NCBI GenBank assembly: GCA_963709995.1 | Contig: CAVPYN010000001.1 | Span: 372,001 to 436,000 of the forward strand | Origin: JAUIIK01 sp963709995 | Lineage (GTDB): Bacteria; Chloroflexota; Chloroflexia; Thermomicrobiales; CFX8 | Length of the DNA stretch: 64,000 nt | Direction: 5' to 3' | Shown here: positions 26,042 to 36,996 of the stretch, one piece after another | How the letters are laid out: each line of letters starts with the position of its first letter | How positions within the stretch are numbered: position 1 is the first letter of the stretch | Made by a program: the position numbers and the translations under genes | The notes under the pieces: model-generated | The model's database searches: none | Told to the model about the DNA's origin: nothing | The model's input: the letters and a program-made list of their open reading frames with translations, nothing else

Positions 26042-27355
26042 TCAACGGCCCTGGACGAGTGTCCCCAGTCCGTCGTACACCAGCGGGGCGTCGCCCATCC
26101 CAACCAGGTCGATGACGCCAGCATCAACGAGTTCGAGAAGCGCATCAACAACCCAGGGATCCCATTGCCGGCCCTTAAGGTCTTGAAACTCCGCGACGAT
26201 GGCCGCCGCGGGCAGCGGGGGGCGGTACGCGCGCGCGCTTGACATGGCATCGAGCGCGTCGGCCACCGCCAGGATGCGTGCCCCAAGCGGAATACTCGCG
26301 CCACTGATCCCCAGTGGATAACCCCCTCCGTCCCACCGCTCGTGGTGGTAGCGGACGATTTCCGCTGAGTCGCGAAATTCCGGGAACCAGGTCAGAATGT
26401 TGGCCCCGTCGGTTGGGTGGCGCTTGAACAACCGCCATTCAGCAGCGCTTAGCGGGCCGTCTTTGTTCAGCACTGCGAGGTCGATGACCAGCTTTCCAAG
26501 ATCGTGAACTCGCGCCGCTCGCTCGATTGACGTGACCTCGTGCGGTGCCAGGCCGATGCGCGAGGCAAGCTCGCGGGCAACCACCGCGACTCGAAGCGAG
26601 TGGTCCGCCGTGTAAGGGTCGCGCTGATCGACCAGGTCCGCTAGCGCATTGATCGCTTCCTCGGTCTGAAACTCGATATACCGCTTCCTGCTTGCCGAGA
26701 TGTAGAACATCAGGCCAGGAGCCAGGAGGATGGGAACGATCCAGACTTGAACGGATATGACTACTGCGGTTACGAGACCCAGGGCGAACTGGCTTGCTTG
26801 TTCGATCAGTAGATCCGTCGTCAGCGCCTCTCGCCAGACCAGCCAGACGGACATGCGAGCCTGCAGGCCGATGACGATCGAAACAAGGATTGTGTTCAAC
26901 AGGAAGATTGAGAGCATCATCAGGGCAAAGACCGGCAGGAAACGGGGGTCGCTGTAGGCCGGACTGGCCGTATCCCATCCGAAGCCCGCGAGGATCGCCG
27001 ATGCCATCCCGGACTGAAGCACGACCTGCCCGCCATTGAAGACAACACCCCGCCAGCCCGATTGCAGCAGCAACTGCCCTGTTATCGCTCCGATGAATGC
27101 GATCAGGACGGCAAGTCCAGGTTCGAAGGTCAACACGATGGCAACAATGAGCAGCGTTGTGAGATCGATGTTCGCCCTGAAACCGAAGTGGACCGGCCAG
27201 GCTGTGGCCAGCGAGGTTAGAAGAGCGAAGACCGCCGCAAGGATCAGCGCTTCATCCGACGGCCCGTCAATCGCGCCGGCTGAGAGTATGACGGTGAATG
27301 CGGCGAGAAGCCCTACCGCAGCTATATATATACTCGCTGCTGCCCGCGTGCCCAT
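26042..27355 (-). CDS. membrane-bound HD-GYP domain protein (putative c-di-GMP phosphodiesterase)
   Basis: 437 residues from the ATG at 27355 (GAGAGGGG upstream); a TTG 8 codons earlier is possible. Six or so membrane helices occupy residues 1-215, and a complete HD-GYP domain follows: DLVDQRDPYTADHSLRV, RAARVHDLGKLVID (the HD pair), FKRHPTDGANIL, HHERWDGGGYP (the GYP signature) and ILAVADALDAMSS. All metal-binding His and Asp residues are in place, so c-di-GMP hydrolysis is likely. The N-terminal part resembles the MASE-type integral-membrane sensor region. It is a single gene just before the Gfo/Idh gene. Confidence 0.9.
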   Translation of the reverse strand: MGTRAAASIYIAAVGLLAAFTVILSAGAIDGPSDEALILAAVFALLTSLATAWPVHFGFRANIDLTTLLIVAIVLTFEPGLAVLIAFIGAITGQLLLQSGWRGVVFNGGQVVLQSGMASAILAGFGWDTASPAYSDPRFLPVFALMMLSIFLLNTILVSIVIGLQARMSVWLVWREALTTDLLIEQASQFALGLVTAVVISVQVWIVPILLAPGLMFYISASRKRYIEFQTEEAINALADLVDQRDPYTADHSLRVAVVARELASRIGLAPHEVTSIERAARVHDLGKLVIDLAVLNKDGPLSAAEWRLFKRHPTDGANILTWFPEFRDSAEIVRYHHERWDGGGYPLGISGASIPLGARILAVADALDAMSSARAYRPPLPAAAIVAEFQDLKGRQWDPWVVDALLELVDAGVIDLVGMGDAPLVYDGLGTLVQGR

Positions 27356-27469
27356 CGCGACGGCAACCCCTCTCGGCAAGCGAGCCTTCTAGACGTAACG
27401 TCGAGTGTAGCAGCCTACGCAGGGTAAGTTCTAGTACCGTGGTCCTGGAATGTCACGGTCAAGAGGGCG

Positions 27470-27498
27470 GAGCCGCCAGCAGGTGACGCTGGCGGCTC
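27470..27498 (-). terminator. terminator-like hairpin after the secreted-protein gene
   Basis: Perfect arms GAGCCGCCAGC (27470-27480) and GCTGGCGGCTC (27488-27498) with a 7-base loop, 18 bases after the stop of the minus-strand gene at 27516. On the minus strand it is followed by a mixed CT-rich run rather than a clean T tract. Confidence 0.65.
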
Positions 27499-27515
27499 TC
27501 CAGGGTAATCGATGG

Positions 27516-27980
27516 CTATGGAATGGCCGGGATGGAGAACTCTGCTTTCGCCTTGCCGTCGTGATCCTCAACCTCGATGACCTCGCCATCCGGGAGGACG
27601 ATCTGAAGGCGGATCGGAAGGTTGCCGCCCTCGACAAGACTCTGATCGTAAGGCACCCGTACCTTGACGTCGACCTTCATCATGCCGGACCGGATCTTTC
27701 CACGCTCGCGAAACTCGACGGTTTCACCATGTCCATTGAAGCCTTCATCCGTAAAGACGACTTCAGAATGCACACCCTTGGGAACTGCGACCAGCACTTC
27801 GACAGGTCCGGTCACCGCCGCCTGATACTCCTCGGGGATCGAGACCCAGATCTGAACTTCATGCCCGTTGAGCGATACGATAGGATCCCGCGGACACCAT
27901 TGCAGCCCGGCTAGCGTAGGACTCATGATCAGGTAGAGTGCAAAAATCGAAATCAACCCGGCAACGCCAAGACGCTTCAT
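27516..27980 (-). CDS. secreted or membrane-anchored protein of unknown function
   Basis: 154 residues from the ATG at 27980, which has GAAGGG 10 bases upstream; a TTG three codons earlier is possible. A signal peptide or anchor (KRLGVAGLISIFALYLIM) leads to GLQWCPRDPIVSLNG and a beta-sandwich-like domain (VQIWVSIPEEY, VEVLVAVPKGV, IRLQIVLPDGE). The single Cys after the signal could form a dimer or bind a ligand. I do not recognise a named family. Its own hairpin follows; the upstream 330 bases hold no gene. Confidence 0.6.
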   Translation of the reverse strand: MKRLGVAGLISIFALYLIMSPTLAGLQWCPRDPIVSLNGHEVQIWVSIPEEYQAAVTGPVEVLVAVPKGVHSEVVFTDEGFNGHGETVEFRERGKIRSGMMKVDVKVRVPYDQSLVEGGNLPIRLQIVLPDGEVIEVEDHDGKAKAEFSIPAIP

Positions 27981-28313
27981 TGAATCCAACCCTTCGGCGG
28001 GCGTTTGCCCGTTTTCGAACGAACTAATCCATGCCCGCGGCGTCGAAAGCTGAGCCGAGGCGACTTATAGGGACTCTATCGATCAGTTAGAGATAGATAG
28101 AACGTAATAACCATCGTCTGTATTAGCGTAGGGCGCGCCGGGGGCTGGGGCTATCCACGTGAAGTCCAGAACCGGATAGGATCGCTATCCCTCGGGACCG
28201 TGGGGCACAACGGCTAGGACCAGTACCGACAGAGGGCACTCAAAGAATTGAACCTGGAGATATTGGGGGTAAGGGACTTACGAACCTTGACAGGCTATCG
28301 AGCAACTGTCAGA
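27981..28313. other. intergenic stretch without a recognisable gene
   Basis: Gap of about 330 bases between the secreted-protein gene and purN, both on the minus strand. It contains a weak dyad TGACAG/CTGTCA around 28288-28307, just after the purN stop, that might end purN transcription, and an AT-rich patch around 28078-28130 that could hold the promoter of the secreted-protein gene. I see no RNA gene or riboswitch in it. Confidence 0.4.
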
Positions 28314-28949
28314 TCAAGAGGTGAGGATCTCGACCCGGTCGTCGACGATGCGAACTCGGCCCTCGGCGAAAAGCGAAATCGCCTCGGGGTAGAGCAGGCA
28401 CTCAGCCTCGAAGACCCGGGCAGCGAGTGTCTCTACGGTGTCGGATGGGATTACCGGAACGCATCGTTGGGCAACGATCGGTCCAGAGTCGTACTCTTCA
28501 GTGACAATATGGACGCTGCAACCTGAGACTTTCATGCCGGACGCAAGTACGGCTTCATGGACGTGATGCCCATACATACCCGGACCGCCAAAGAGAGGCA
28601 GCAACGAAGGGTGAATGTTCAATATCTTGTCGCGCCACTCGTCGAGGATCGCGAGCTGGCGCAGATACCCGGCAAGCACAATCAGGTCGATCCCATGGGG
28701 TTCGAGGATTTCAAGTACCCTGGCGCTGAGCGTGCCCGGGTCTGGCGCATCCCGGCGGGTCACAACGTGGGTTTCGAGCCCCGCATTGCGTGCGATCTCA
28801 AGTCCGCGTGTGTTGGAGCGGCTGGAAATCGCGACCGGGATCACAATGTCAAGCTCGCCGGTGTGTGCGAGCCGGAGCAGGTTCTCCAGTGTTCTCCCGC
28901 TGCCGGAGAGCAACACCGCTATCCGCAGTTGCCGGGGCTGATCCGCCAT
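28314..28949 (-). CDS. purN: phosphoribosylglycinamide formyltransferase (GART)
   Basis: 211 residues from the ATG at 28949 (GGAGG 10-12 bases upstream); an upstream in-frame start at 28976 is less likely. It transfers the formyl group of 10-formyl-tetrahydrofolate to GAR in step 3 of purine synthesis. Landmarks: the phosphate-binding start RIAVLLSGSGRTLENLL, the folate/active-site core KILNIHPSLLPLF (catalytic Asn and His), and GCSVHIVTEEYDSGPIVAQ with the catalytic Asp. The insertion GGPGMYGHHVHEAVL replaces the usual G-x2-T-H-x2-A. No other purine gene is next to it. Confidence 0.92.
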   Translation of the reverse strand: MADQPRQLRIAVLLSGSGRTLENLLRLAHTGELDIVIPVAISSRSNTRGLEIARNAGLETHVVTRRDAPDPGTLSARVLEILEPHGIDLIVLAGYLRQLAILDEWRDKILNIHPSLLPLFGGPGMYGHHVHEAVLASGMKVSGCSVHIVTEEYDSGPIVAQRCVPVIPSDTVETLAARVFEAECLLYPEAISLFAEGRVRIVDDRVEILTS

Positions 28950-29059
28950 ATCGGAGACGCCTCCATCGAATCTCAAAAAGCCTTCGCTGCCGTCACTCTA
29001 CGTATCTTCGAGCGATGCAGCGATTGTCGTCGCGCCAGTTCCTCGGAATCGAGCCGACC

Positions 29060-29551
29060 ATGGATACTTTGCGGCTGACCCTGCCGCTTCCTCCAAGCGT
29101 CAACAGCCAGTATGTCACGGTTGGACGGCGACGGGTGCTGAGCCGCGACGCGAAAGCCTTCCGTCGCAGCGTGGCGGCGATCGTGCGGGACAGCTTCTCC
29201 CGGGGGATGTTGCGCGACGACCGGGTGGCGAGCCTGCGGGACCAGCCAGTCGTCTGCGATCTCACCTTCTTCTTCGAAACCCCTTACCGGCGTGATCTCG
29301 ATGGCGGGCTGAAGATTGCGCTCGACGCGTTATTTGAAGCCCTCGGCCTTGATGATCGATACATCGTCTCGATAACGCTTACCAAGCAGATAGCGCCGCT
29401 TGATCCGAGGGTCGAGGTGGAAGTGGGCATGGCTGTAGACTGGCAATTCGACGAAACCTACGTCGTACTGGACACCGGTAACGATAGACCAGCCAGAAAT
29501 GTCCACGGAGAGACATGCCAGCGGCGCTGTAACCAGACGGCGGAAGAATGA
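29060..29551 (+). CDS. RusA-type Holliday junction resolvase
   Basis: 163 residues from the ATG at 29060; the frame is open upstream but the family normally begins right before LTLPLPPSVNSQY. RusA enzymes cut four-way DNA junctions and are most often phage-derived. The family signature YRRDLDGGLKIALDALFEALGLDDR (positions about 29287-29361) carries the catalytic acids of the D-x3-D-x-K-type active site. The C-terminal 40 residues beyond the core are not family-typical. Divergent from purN, with no other phage gene nearby, so it looks like a resident chromosomal copy. Confidence 0.85.
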   Translation: MDTLRLTLPLPPSVNSQYVTVGRRRVLSRDAKAFRRSVAAIVRDSFSRGMLRDDRVASLRDQPVVCDLTFFFETPYRRDLDGGLKIALDALFEALGLDDRYIVSITLTKQIAPLDPRVEVEVGMAVDWQFDETYVVLDTGNDRPARNVHGETCQRRCNQTAEE

Positions 29552-29583
29552 GCGCCCGCGGCCGAATGGGCACCGCGGGCGCT
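29551..29583. terminator. bidirectional terminator hairpin between rusA-like gene and aconitase
   Basis: Perfect 11-base arms AGCGCCCGCGG (29551-29561) and CCGCGGGCGCT (29573-29583) with an 11-base loop. It sits between the convergent ends of the resolvase and aconitase genes, so it can serve both. There is no T tract. Confidence 0.65.
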
Positions 29584-29637
29584 GAACCTCATCAATCAGT
29601 TCACCGGGTTGAACCAGCCTGAGCGATATGCGGACCT

Positions 29638-32453
<2,816 letters not shown>

Positions 32454-32629
32454 TATGGTTCTCCCTGCCCGGTTGCCATCTGGAAGATGGGAGCAATAAG
32501 GCTCTCCCCTAAGCTTAGCGCGGATGCCTCGCCTTCGCAGGTATTTTCCACAAGATAGTTGAGCAAGCCTGGCGTCATGGCATTACCGATATGGATGATC
32601 GGCATTCTGGATGAATGAGGAAGTAAACA

Positions 32630-33772
32630 GTGGCGGTTAGATTGCAGAGCCTTCCAAAGGATGACGGATACCGTATGCCGGGTGAGTTCGAGCCACATGC
32701 CGGTACCTGGATTCTCTGGCCCGAGCGCCCCGACATCTGGCGCGATCAGGCGCAGCCGGCCCAGCGAGTCTTCGCCGAGCTTGCTTCGATCATTGCGAGA
32801 TACGAACCGGTAACGGTCGGCGCATCAGCTGCCCAGTTTGCGCGCGCGAGGGAGATGATGGCGCCGAATGTCCGTGTCGTTGAATTGTCCTCCAATGACG
32901 CCTGGATTCGTGACAGCGGGCCGACGTTTGTCATCAATGACGATGACGATGTCCGGCTCGTCAACTGGGGCTTCAATGCCTGGGGTGGGGAAACCGATGG
33001 CCTCTATCAGTCATGGGAGTTGGACGAGGTCGTCCCGATCAAAGTTGCCGAGATCGAACGAGTCGACTGGTACGAGGGCCCCCTCGTACTAGAGGGGGGA
33101 TCGTTCATCGTCGACGGTGAAGGGACGCTGATAACGACCGAGGAGTGCCTGTTGCATCCTAGCCGCAATCCGGACCACAGCCGTGAGGATATCGAAGCAA
33201 TTCTGGGCGACTATCTCGGGGTCGAAAAGGTCATATGGTTGAGTATCGGCGACCTTGCGGACGACGAGACAAATGGACACGTTGACGGTCTGTTGGCATA
33301 CGTCCGGCCCGGCGTACTTTTACTGCACTGGATCGATGACCCCGATGACGTGCTACGGGCAGCCAACGAGGATCTGCTCCATCAGCTTCAAGAAGCGACC
33401 GATGCGCGCGGTCGGACCTTCGAAATTCATAAGCTACGGACTGACTGCTACATGATGACCACCAAAGGCGAAGCTCTTGGCGTCGTCGCCGCAGACGGCA
33501 CGAAGCCCCGTGAAGCCGGAGTAATCTTGCCCGAGATCTACGCCAATCTCTACGTTGGCAATGGCTTCGTGGTCGTGCCGCAATTCGACAGCCCCAATGA
33601 CGAACAAGCGTTAACGACGGTACGGGCCGCATTCCCCGAGCGTGATGTGATCGGCCTCCCGAACTCCCGCGAAATCCTGCTGGGAGGCGGCAACATCCAC
33701 TGCGTCACCCAGCAGCAACCACTTGGCACAGGGGCTGGCCAGCCGGTGATTCGAGTCGAATTCGACGGGTGA
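32630..33772 (+). CDS. aguA: agmatine deiminase
   Basis: 380 residues, the normal length of the agmatine deiminase branch of the guanidine-modifying (PAD/ADI) superfamily. Motifs in order: RMPGEFEPHAGTWILWPERPD, NDAWIRDSGPTFV (substrate Asp/Arg), LVLEGGSFIVDGEGTL, DDETNGHVDGLLAYV (catalytic Asp/His) and GGGNIHCVTQQQP with the catalytic Cys. It converts agmatine to N-carbamoylputrescine and ammonia, the first step from arginine-derived agmatine to putrescine. The N-carbamoylputrescine amidohydrolase (aguB) is not next to it. GAAGTAAAC precedes the ATG; single gene. Confidence 0.95.
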   Translation: MAVRLQSLPKDDGYRMPGEFEPHAGTWILWPERPDIWRDQAQPAQRVFAELASIIARYEPVTVGASAAQFARAREMMAPNVRVVELSSNDAWIRDSGPTFVINDDDDVRLVNWGFNAWGGETDGLYQSWELDEVVPIKVAEIERVDWYEGPLVLEGGSFIVDGEGTLITTEECLLHPSRNPDHSREDIEAILGDYLGVEKVIWLSIGDLADDETNGHVDGLLAYVRPGVLLLHWIDDPDDVLRAANEDLLHQLQEATDARGRTFEIHKLRTDCYMMTTKGEALGVVAADGTKPREAGVILPEIYANLYVGNGFVVVPQFDSPNDEQALTTVRAAFPERDVIGLPNSREILLGGGNIHCVTQQQPLGTGAGQPVIRVEFDG

Positions 33773-33835
33773 GTCTGGATCCCCTGATTACCAAGATCAA
33801 GGCTCCGAAGCGTCATTTCACAACGATAGTTGGCG

Positions 33836-34429
33836 CTATTCCATCACTGGCGGGGCATGGAGCGGGTGTCTTGGTTGTTCCGGATCGAGGAACCAGAGGG
33901 CGCCGTTCGTGTTGAGGATCTTGTGGACTTGATCGTAGTCTCCCTTGGGATGAACAACGACGAGCACGTCGCCGCTGTTGAGCGGAATGTCGACCCAGCG
34001 ATCTTCGTCGTAGTCCCAACGCATCTTGGTCATCAGCCCGGTCCAGCCGCCGACAACCGCTCCCCACCAGGCTCCCTTCGTCAGCGCGAGGATTGCAGTA
34101 CTTGCAGTGATTGATCCCATCCCTGGTATGAGGACAGTGAGCAGCGCGATGCCTGATATCGCGCCTGCAGGCACTCCGATGGCTGCGCCTTTGGAGAGTC
34201 CAGACAGAACCTCATGCGCCTCCTCGTCGAGCACTCTGTAGTGCCCGCTCTCGATGAGCGCTACGCCAATCTCCTCCTCTGTGTACCCTTCTCGCTGCAA
34301 TGCCGCGATGGCCTTCTCCGCCCGCTCTTTCGAGTCGAAAACCGCTGGGAGAAGGTCTGGTGTGGCTAAATCGTCCAACTCTTGCCTGCTTTCAATTGAG
34401 TCCGTGAGACATTGATGACATCTAGTCAC
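33836..34429 (-). CDS. YflT-like stress protein with glycine-zipper membrane segment
   Basis: 197 residues. The N-terminal part VFDSKERAEKAIAALQREGYTEEEIGVAL matches the general-stress YflT/DUF1269-like domain. The middle is a glycine- and alanine-rich hydrophobic stretch (GAAIGVPAGAISGIALLTVL, then ALTKGAWWGAVVGGWTGLM) able to form two tight membrane helices, and the C-terminus repeats a small domain with SGDVLVVVHPKGDYDQVHKIL. The function of the family is not known; stress-inducible membrane-associated roles are proposed for its relatives. First M (MTRCHQC) could be late; the likely domain starts about residue 27. Confidence 0.7.
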   Translation of the reverse strand: MTRCHQCLTDSIESRQELDDLATPDLLPAVFDSKERAEKAIAALQREGYTEEEIGVALIESGHYRVLDEEAHEVLSGLSKGAAIGVPAGAISGIALLTVLIPGMGSITASTAILALTKGAWWGAVVGGWTGLMTKMRWDYDEDRWVDIPLNSGDVLVVVHPKGDYDQVHKILNTNGALWFLDPEQPRHPLHAPPVME

Positions 34430-34625
34430 GTCGAACCATCATCGATAAGATAGAGAGCTTCGGATCTCTCGACCTTATGCGTTGAAGCGAAACTTCGCTA
34501 GAGGAGAGTTCCGGAACTTGCTCCTCTATCCTAGATTCAGTGCCATTACATGAGTGACGCATTCCGTCAGAGGGCGTTGCAATATCGTAACAGGTCATTG
34601 AGGATGGCCATGACGTCGCCGGTAC
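34430..34625. other. intergenic stretch between ureC and the YflT-like gene
   Basis: About 200 bases after the end of ureC and before the YflT-like gene, both on the minus strand. It holds a compact dyad AGCGAA/TTCGCT at 34486-34499 and GAGAG/CTCTC around 34453-34470. No ure accessory gene or RNA gene is present. Confidence 0.35.
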
Positions 34626-36311
34626 CTAGACGATGAAATATCGTTGGGCAAGCGGAAGGCGTTCGGCTGGCCGGTTTTCAACGAGTTGGCCATCGATCGT
34701 GACATCGAGGCGCTCGGGATCGACGCGCACCTCCGGACTGGCGGTGTTGAGGCGCATTGCCGATTTGAACGTGTTGCGAACATTTCCGACGGCGACCGGC
34801 CGGCGCTGGAGATGCTGGCCCATCGGAATCCCGTCTGCCGCCGATTCGGAAACAAAATTGACACTGAGACGGGATGGCGCGAGTCCCATGTCACCCCACA
34901 TCGGACGGTAGACGAGCGGTTGGCTGGCGCGGGTCGAGCCGTCACCATCGCCGACCTGAGCCGCCGCCACGAATCCGCCCTTGATGATCGCGGTTGGCTT
35001 GATGCCGAAGAAGGCCGGATGCCAGATGACGATGTCCGCGAGCTTGCCTGGTTCCAGGCTGCCGACCTCATGATCGAGTCCATGGGCGATGGCCGGATTG
35101 ATTGTGTACTTGGCGATGTAACGCAGGATACGGTCGTTGTCGTCGCCGCCCTGGGTGGTCTCGTCGAATCCCCCGCCCCGGACGGCTTTCATGTGATGGG
35201 CAAGTTGCCAGGTGCGGGAGACCACCTGGCCAATCCGCCCCATGCCTTGCGAGTCGGAGGAAATGATCGCGATTGCCCCGAGATCGTGGAGGACGTCTTC
35301 GGCGGCCATTGTCGATACTCTGATGCGGTCTTGCGCAGCCCGGACATCCTCCGGCAGTGATGGGTCCATGCCGTGCACGATCATGATCATTTCGAGCTGC
35401 TCGGCAATGGAATTGATCGATAAGGGCAAGGTTGGGTTGGTCGAGGATCCGATGACGTTCGGGATCGAGCAGATTTCGATCAGGTTCGGCGCATGACCCC
35501 CTCCGGACCCCTCGACATGGAAGGCGTGGATCGAGCGGCCGGCGATCGCCGCGATCGTCTCCGAGAGCGCCCCGGCTTCGTTGATCCCATCGGTGTGCAT
35601 CGCAACCTGCCCGCCATACTGGTCGGCAATGCTCAGGCAGGCGTCGATGACCGCGGGAAACGCGCCGACGTCTTCATGGATCTTCAGCCCCGAGGCGCCG
35701 GACTCGAAGTGGGTCGCGAGTTGGGCGCGGTCACTCGAGCCACGCGCCAGGACGCCGAGATTGAGTGGGATGGCCTCAAATGCCTCGAAGACGTGGAGCA
35801 TGTTGGCAAGCGGGTTCACGCCGAGATCGAAGACTCCCCCGCTGCCCTGCCCGACGAGCGTTGTCACTCCGCTGTACAGGGCGGTTGCCGCCAGACTGGA
35901 GGAAGAAAGGTGCACATGGCTGTCGACCGCGCCAGCCGTGGCGATCATCCCGCTGGCTGGAACGATGCCGGTCGCCGGGCCAATGACGAGGTCGATGTTG
36001 CTGGTGACGTCGGGGTTCCCGGCGCGCCCGATCCCGACAATCCGGCCGTCCTTTATGCCGATGTTGCTCTTGAATATGCCGAGCACCGGGTCGATGACGA
36101 TGGCGTTCGCGACGACGAGATCAAGCTGGCTTGGTGAGGAACGCCCGATGAGCATCCCATCGCGTAGCGGCCTGCCGAAGCCTCCGACTGGCTCGAACCC
36201 CGGGAGTGAGTCGTCACGTTCGACCCGTGCGAACAGGTTGGTGTCCGCCAGCCGCACCCGGTCGCCTGTCGTCGGGCCGTAGAGGCGGTTGTAGTCGTGG
36301 CGCTCCATCAC
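34626..36311 (-). CDS. ureC: urease subunit alpha (divergent, Val for the flap Cys)
   Basis: 561 residues, nickel-dependent amidohydrolase that hydrolyses urea to ammonia and carbamate. Metal ligands are complete: His132 and His134 (DSHVH), carbamylated Lys210 (SGLKIHED), His239 (AMHTDGINEAG), His265 (FHVEGSGGGHAPN) and Asp353 (ISSDSQGMGRIG). The active-site flap is IVHGMDPSLPEDV: catalytic-acid His313 is kept, but the normally conserved Cys before it is Val312. Several normally invariant neighbours differ too (HTDG for HTDT, SHVH for THIH). It ends the ureABC run, overlapping ureB by 4 bases; no accessory gene follows. Confidence 0.93.
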   Translation of the reverse strand: MMERHDYNRLYGPTTGDRVRLADTNLFARVERDDSLPGFEPVGGFGRPLRDGMLIGRSSPSQLDLVVANAIVIDPVLGIFKSNIGIKDGRIVGIGRAGNPDVTSNIDLVIGPATGIVPASGMIATAGAVDSHVHLSSSSLAATALYSGVTTLVGQGSGGVFDLGVNPLANMLHVFEAFEAIPLNLGVLARGSSDRAQLATHFESGASGLKIHEDVGAFPAVIDACLSIADQYGGQVAMHTDGINEAGALSETIAAIAGRSIHAFHVEGSGGGHAPNLIEICSIPNVIGSSTNPTLPLSINSIAEQLEMIMIVHGMDPSLPEDVRAAQDRIRVSTMAAEDVLHDLGAIAIISSDSQGMGRIGQVVSRTWQLAHHMKAVRGGGFDETTQGGDDNDRILRYIAKYTINPAIAHGLDHEVGSLEPGKLADIVIWHPAFFGIKPTAIIKGGFVAAAQVGDGDGSTRASQPLVYRPMWGDMGLAPSRLSVNFVSESAADGIPMGQHLQRRPVAVGNVRNTFKSAMRLNTASPEVRVDPERLDVTIDGQLVENRPAERLPLAQRYFIV

Positions 36312-36688
36312 GTCGCCTCTTCTTCCTGGTGGAGGAAACCCCTGAAAACGAGCCGTTGAACCGCCTCATCGGGGTCAGATTCGTCAAGTGAGCCGTCGAT
36401 CGCCCGGTTGAAACCAACGACACGGCGATCGCCGTCGATCGGCACGATCTCAACGGCTTTTGTCTCTCCAGGTTCGAAGCGCACCGCGCCTTTTGCGTGG
36501 ATGTGTAGTCGCATGCCGTATGCCTTGCGGCGGTCCATGCTTAGCCGGGGGTTCGCCTCCATGACATGGAAGTGAGCGGTGAGATGTACCGGCACGTCGC
36601 CAGTGTTGGTGATGCTGAGGATCTCCGGAGGGCTGGATGTGTGCAAGGCAACTGCTTCAGGATAGGCGATGATTTCACCCGGAATCAT
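36308..36688 (-). CDS. ureB: urease subunit beta
   Basis: 126 residues, slightly longer than the about 101-110 of many UreB proteins because of a C-terminal extension. Starts MIPGEIIAYPEAVALHTSS, then ILSITNTGDVPVHLTAHFHVMEANPRLSMDR, the core of the UreB fold, and VRFEPGETKAVEIVPIDGDRRVVGFNR. It assembles with UreA and UreC into the (alpha-beta-gamma)3 enzyme. Both ends overlap neighbours by 4 bases (ATGA type), so ureA, ureB and ureC are translationally coupled. Confidence 0.94.
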   Translation of the reverse strand: MIPGEIIAYPEAVALHTSSPPEILSITNTGDVPVHLTAHFHVMEANPRLSMDRRKAYGMRLHIHAKGAVRFEPGETKAVEIVPIDGDRRVVGFNRAIDGSLDESDPDEAVQRLVFRGFLHQEEEAT

Positions 36689-36996
36689 TGGGCTGCTCGA
36701 ATCGGATTGCGGACCGTGACCAGTTTGCTTCCGTCCGGGAAGACTGCGTCAACGCTCAGAATCGGGATCATTTCCGGAACCCCTTCCATGACATCCGCAC
36801 GGGAAAGCACTGAGGTGGCATGGGCAACAACCTCATCGTGGCGTCTGCCGGCACGGGCTTCCTCGAAGATCTCGTCTGTCAGGATAGCGACCGCTTCGGG
36901 ATGGTTGAGTTTGAGGCCGCGCGCCTGACGTTTACGCGCCAGCTCAGCCGCCGTGAACACCAGCAGACGGTCGGTCTCCTTTGGTGTCAACGCCAT
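36685..36996 (-). CDS. ureA: urease subunit gamma
   Basis: 103 residues, normal length for UreA. Starts MALTPKETDRLLVFTAAELARKRQARGLKLNHPEAVA, with the typical LTDEIFEEARAGR and VPEMIPILSVDAVFPDGSKLVTVRNPI. Smallest structural subunit of urease. Its first codons overlap the end of the LppM-like gene by 53 bases, and its stop overlaps ureB by 4, so ureA may be translated from a transcript that also carries the lipoprotein gene. GGAGGAAGAAG lies just before the ATG. Confidence 0.94.
   Translation of the reverse strand: MALTPKETDRLLVFTAAELARKRQARGLKLNHPEAVAILTDEIFEEARAGRRHDEVVAHATSVLSRADVMEGVPEMIPILSVDAVFPDGSKLVTVRNPIRAAQ

Noticed and set aside
27981..28313. Riboswitch upstream of the secreted-protein gene
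   Set aside because: No conserved riboswitch core found; only weak dyads.
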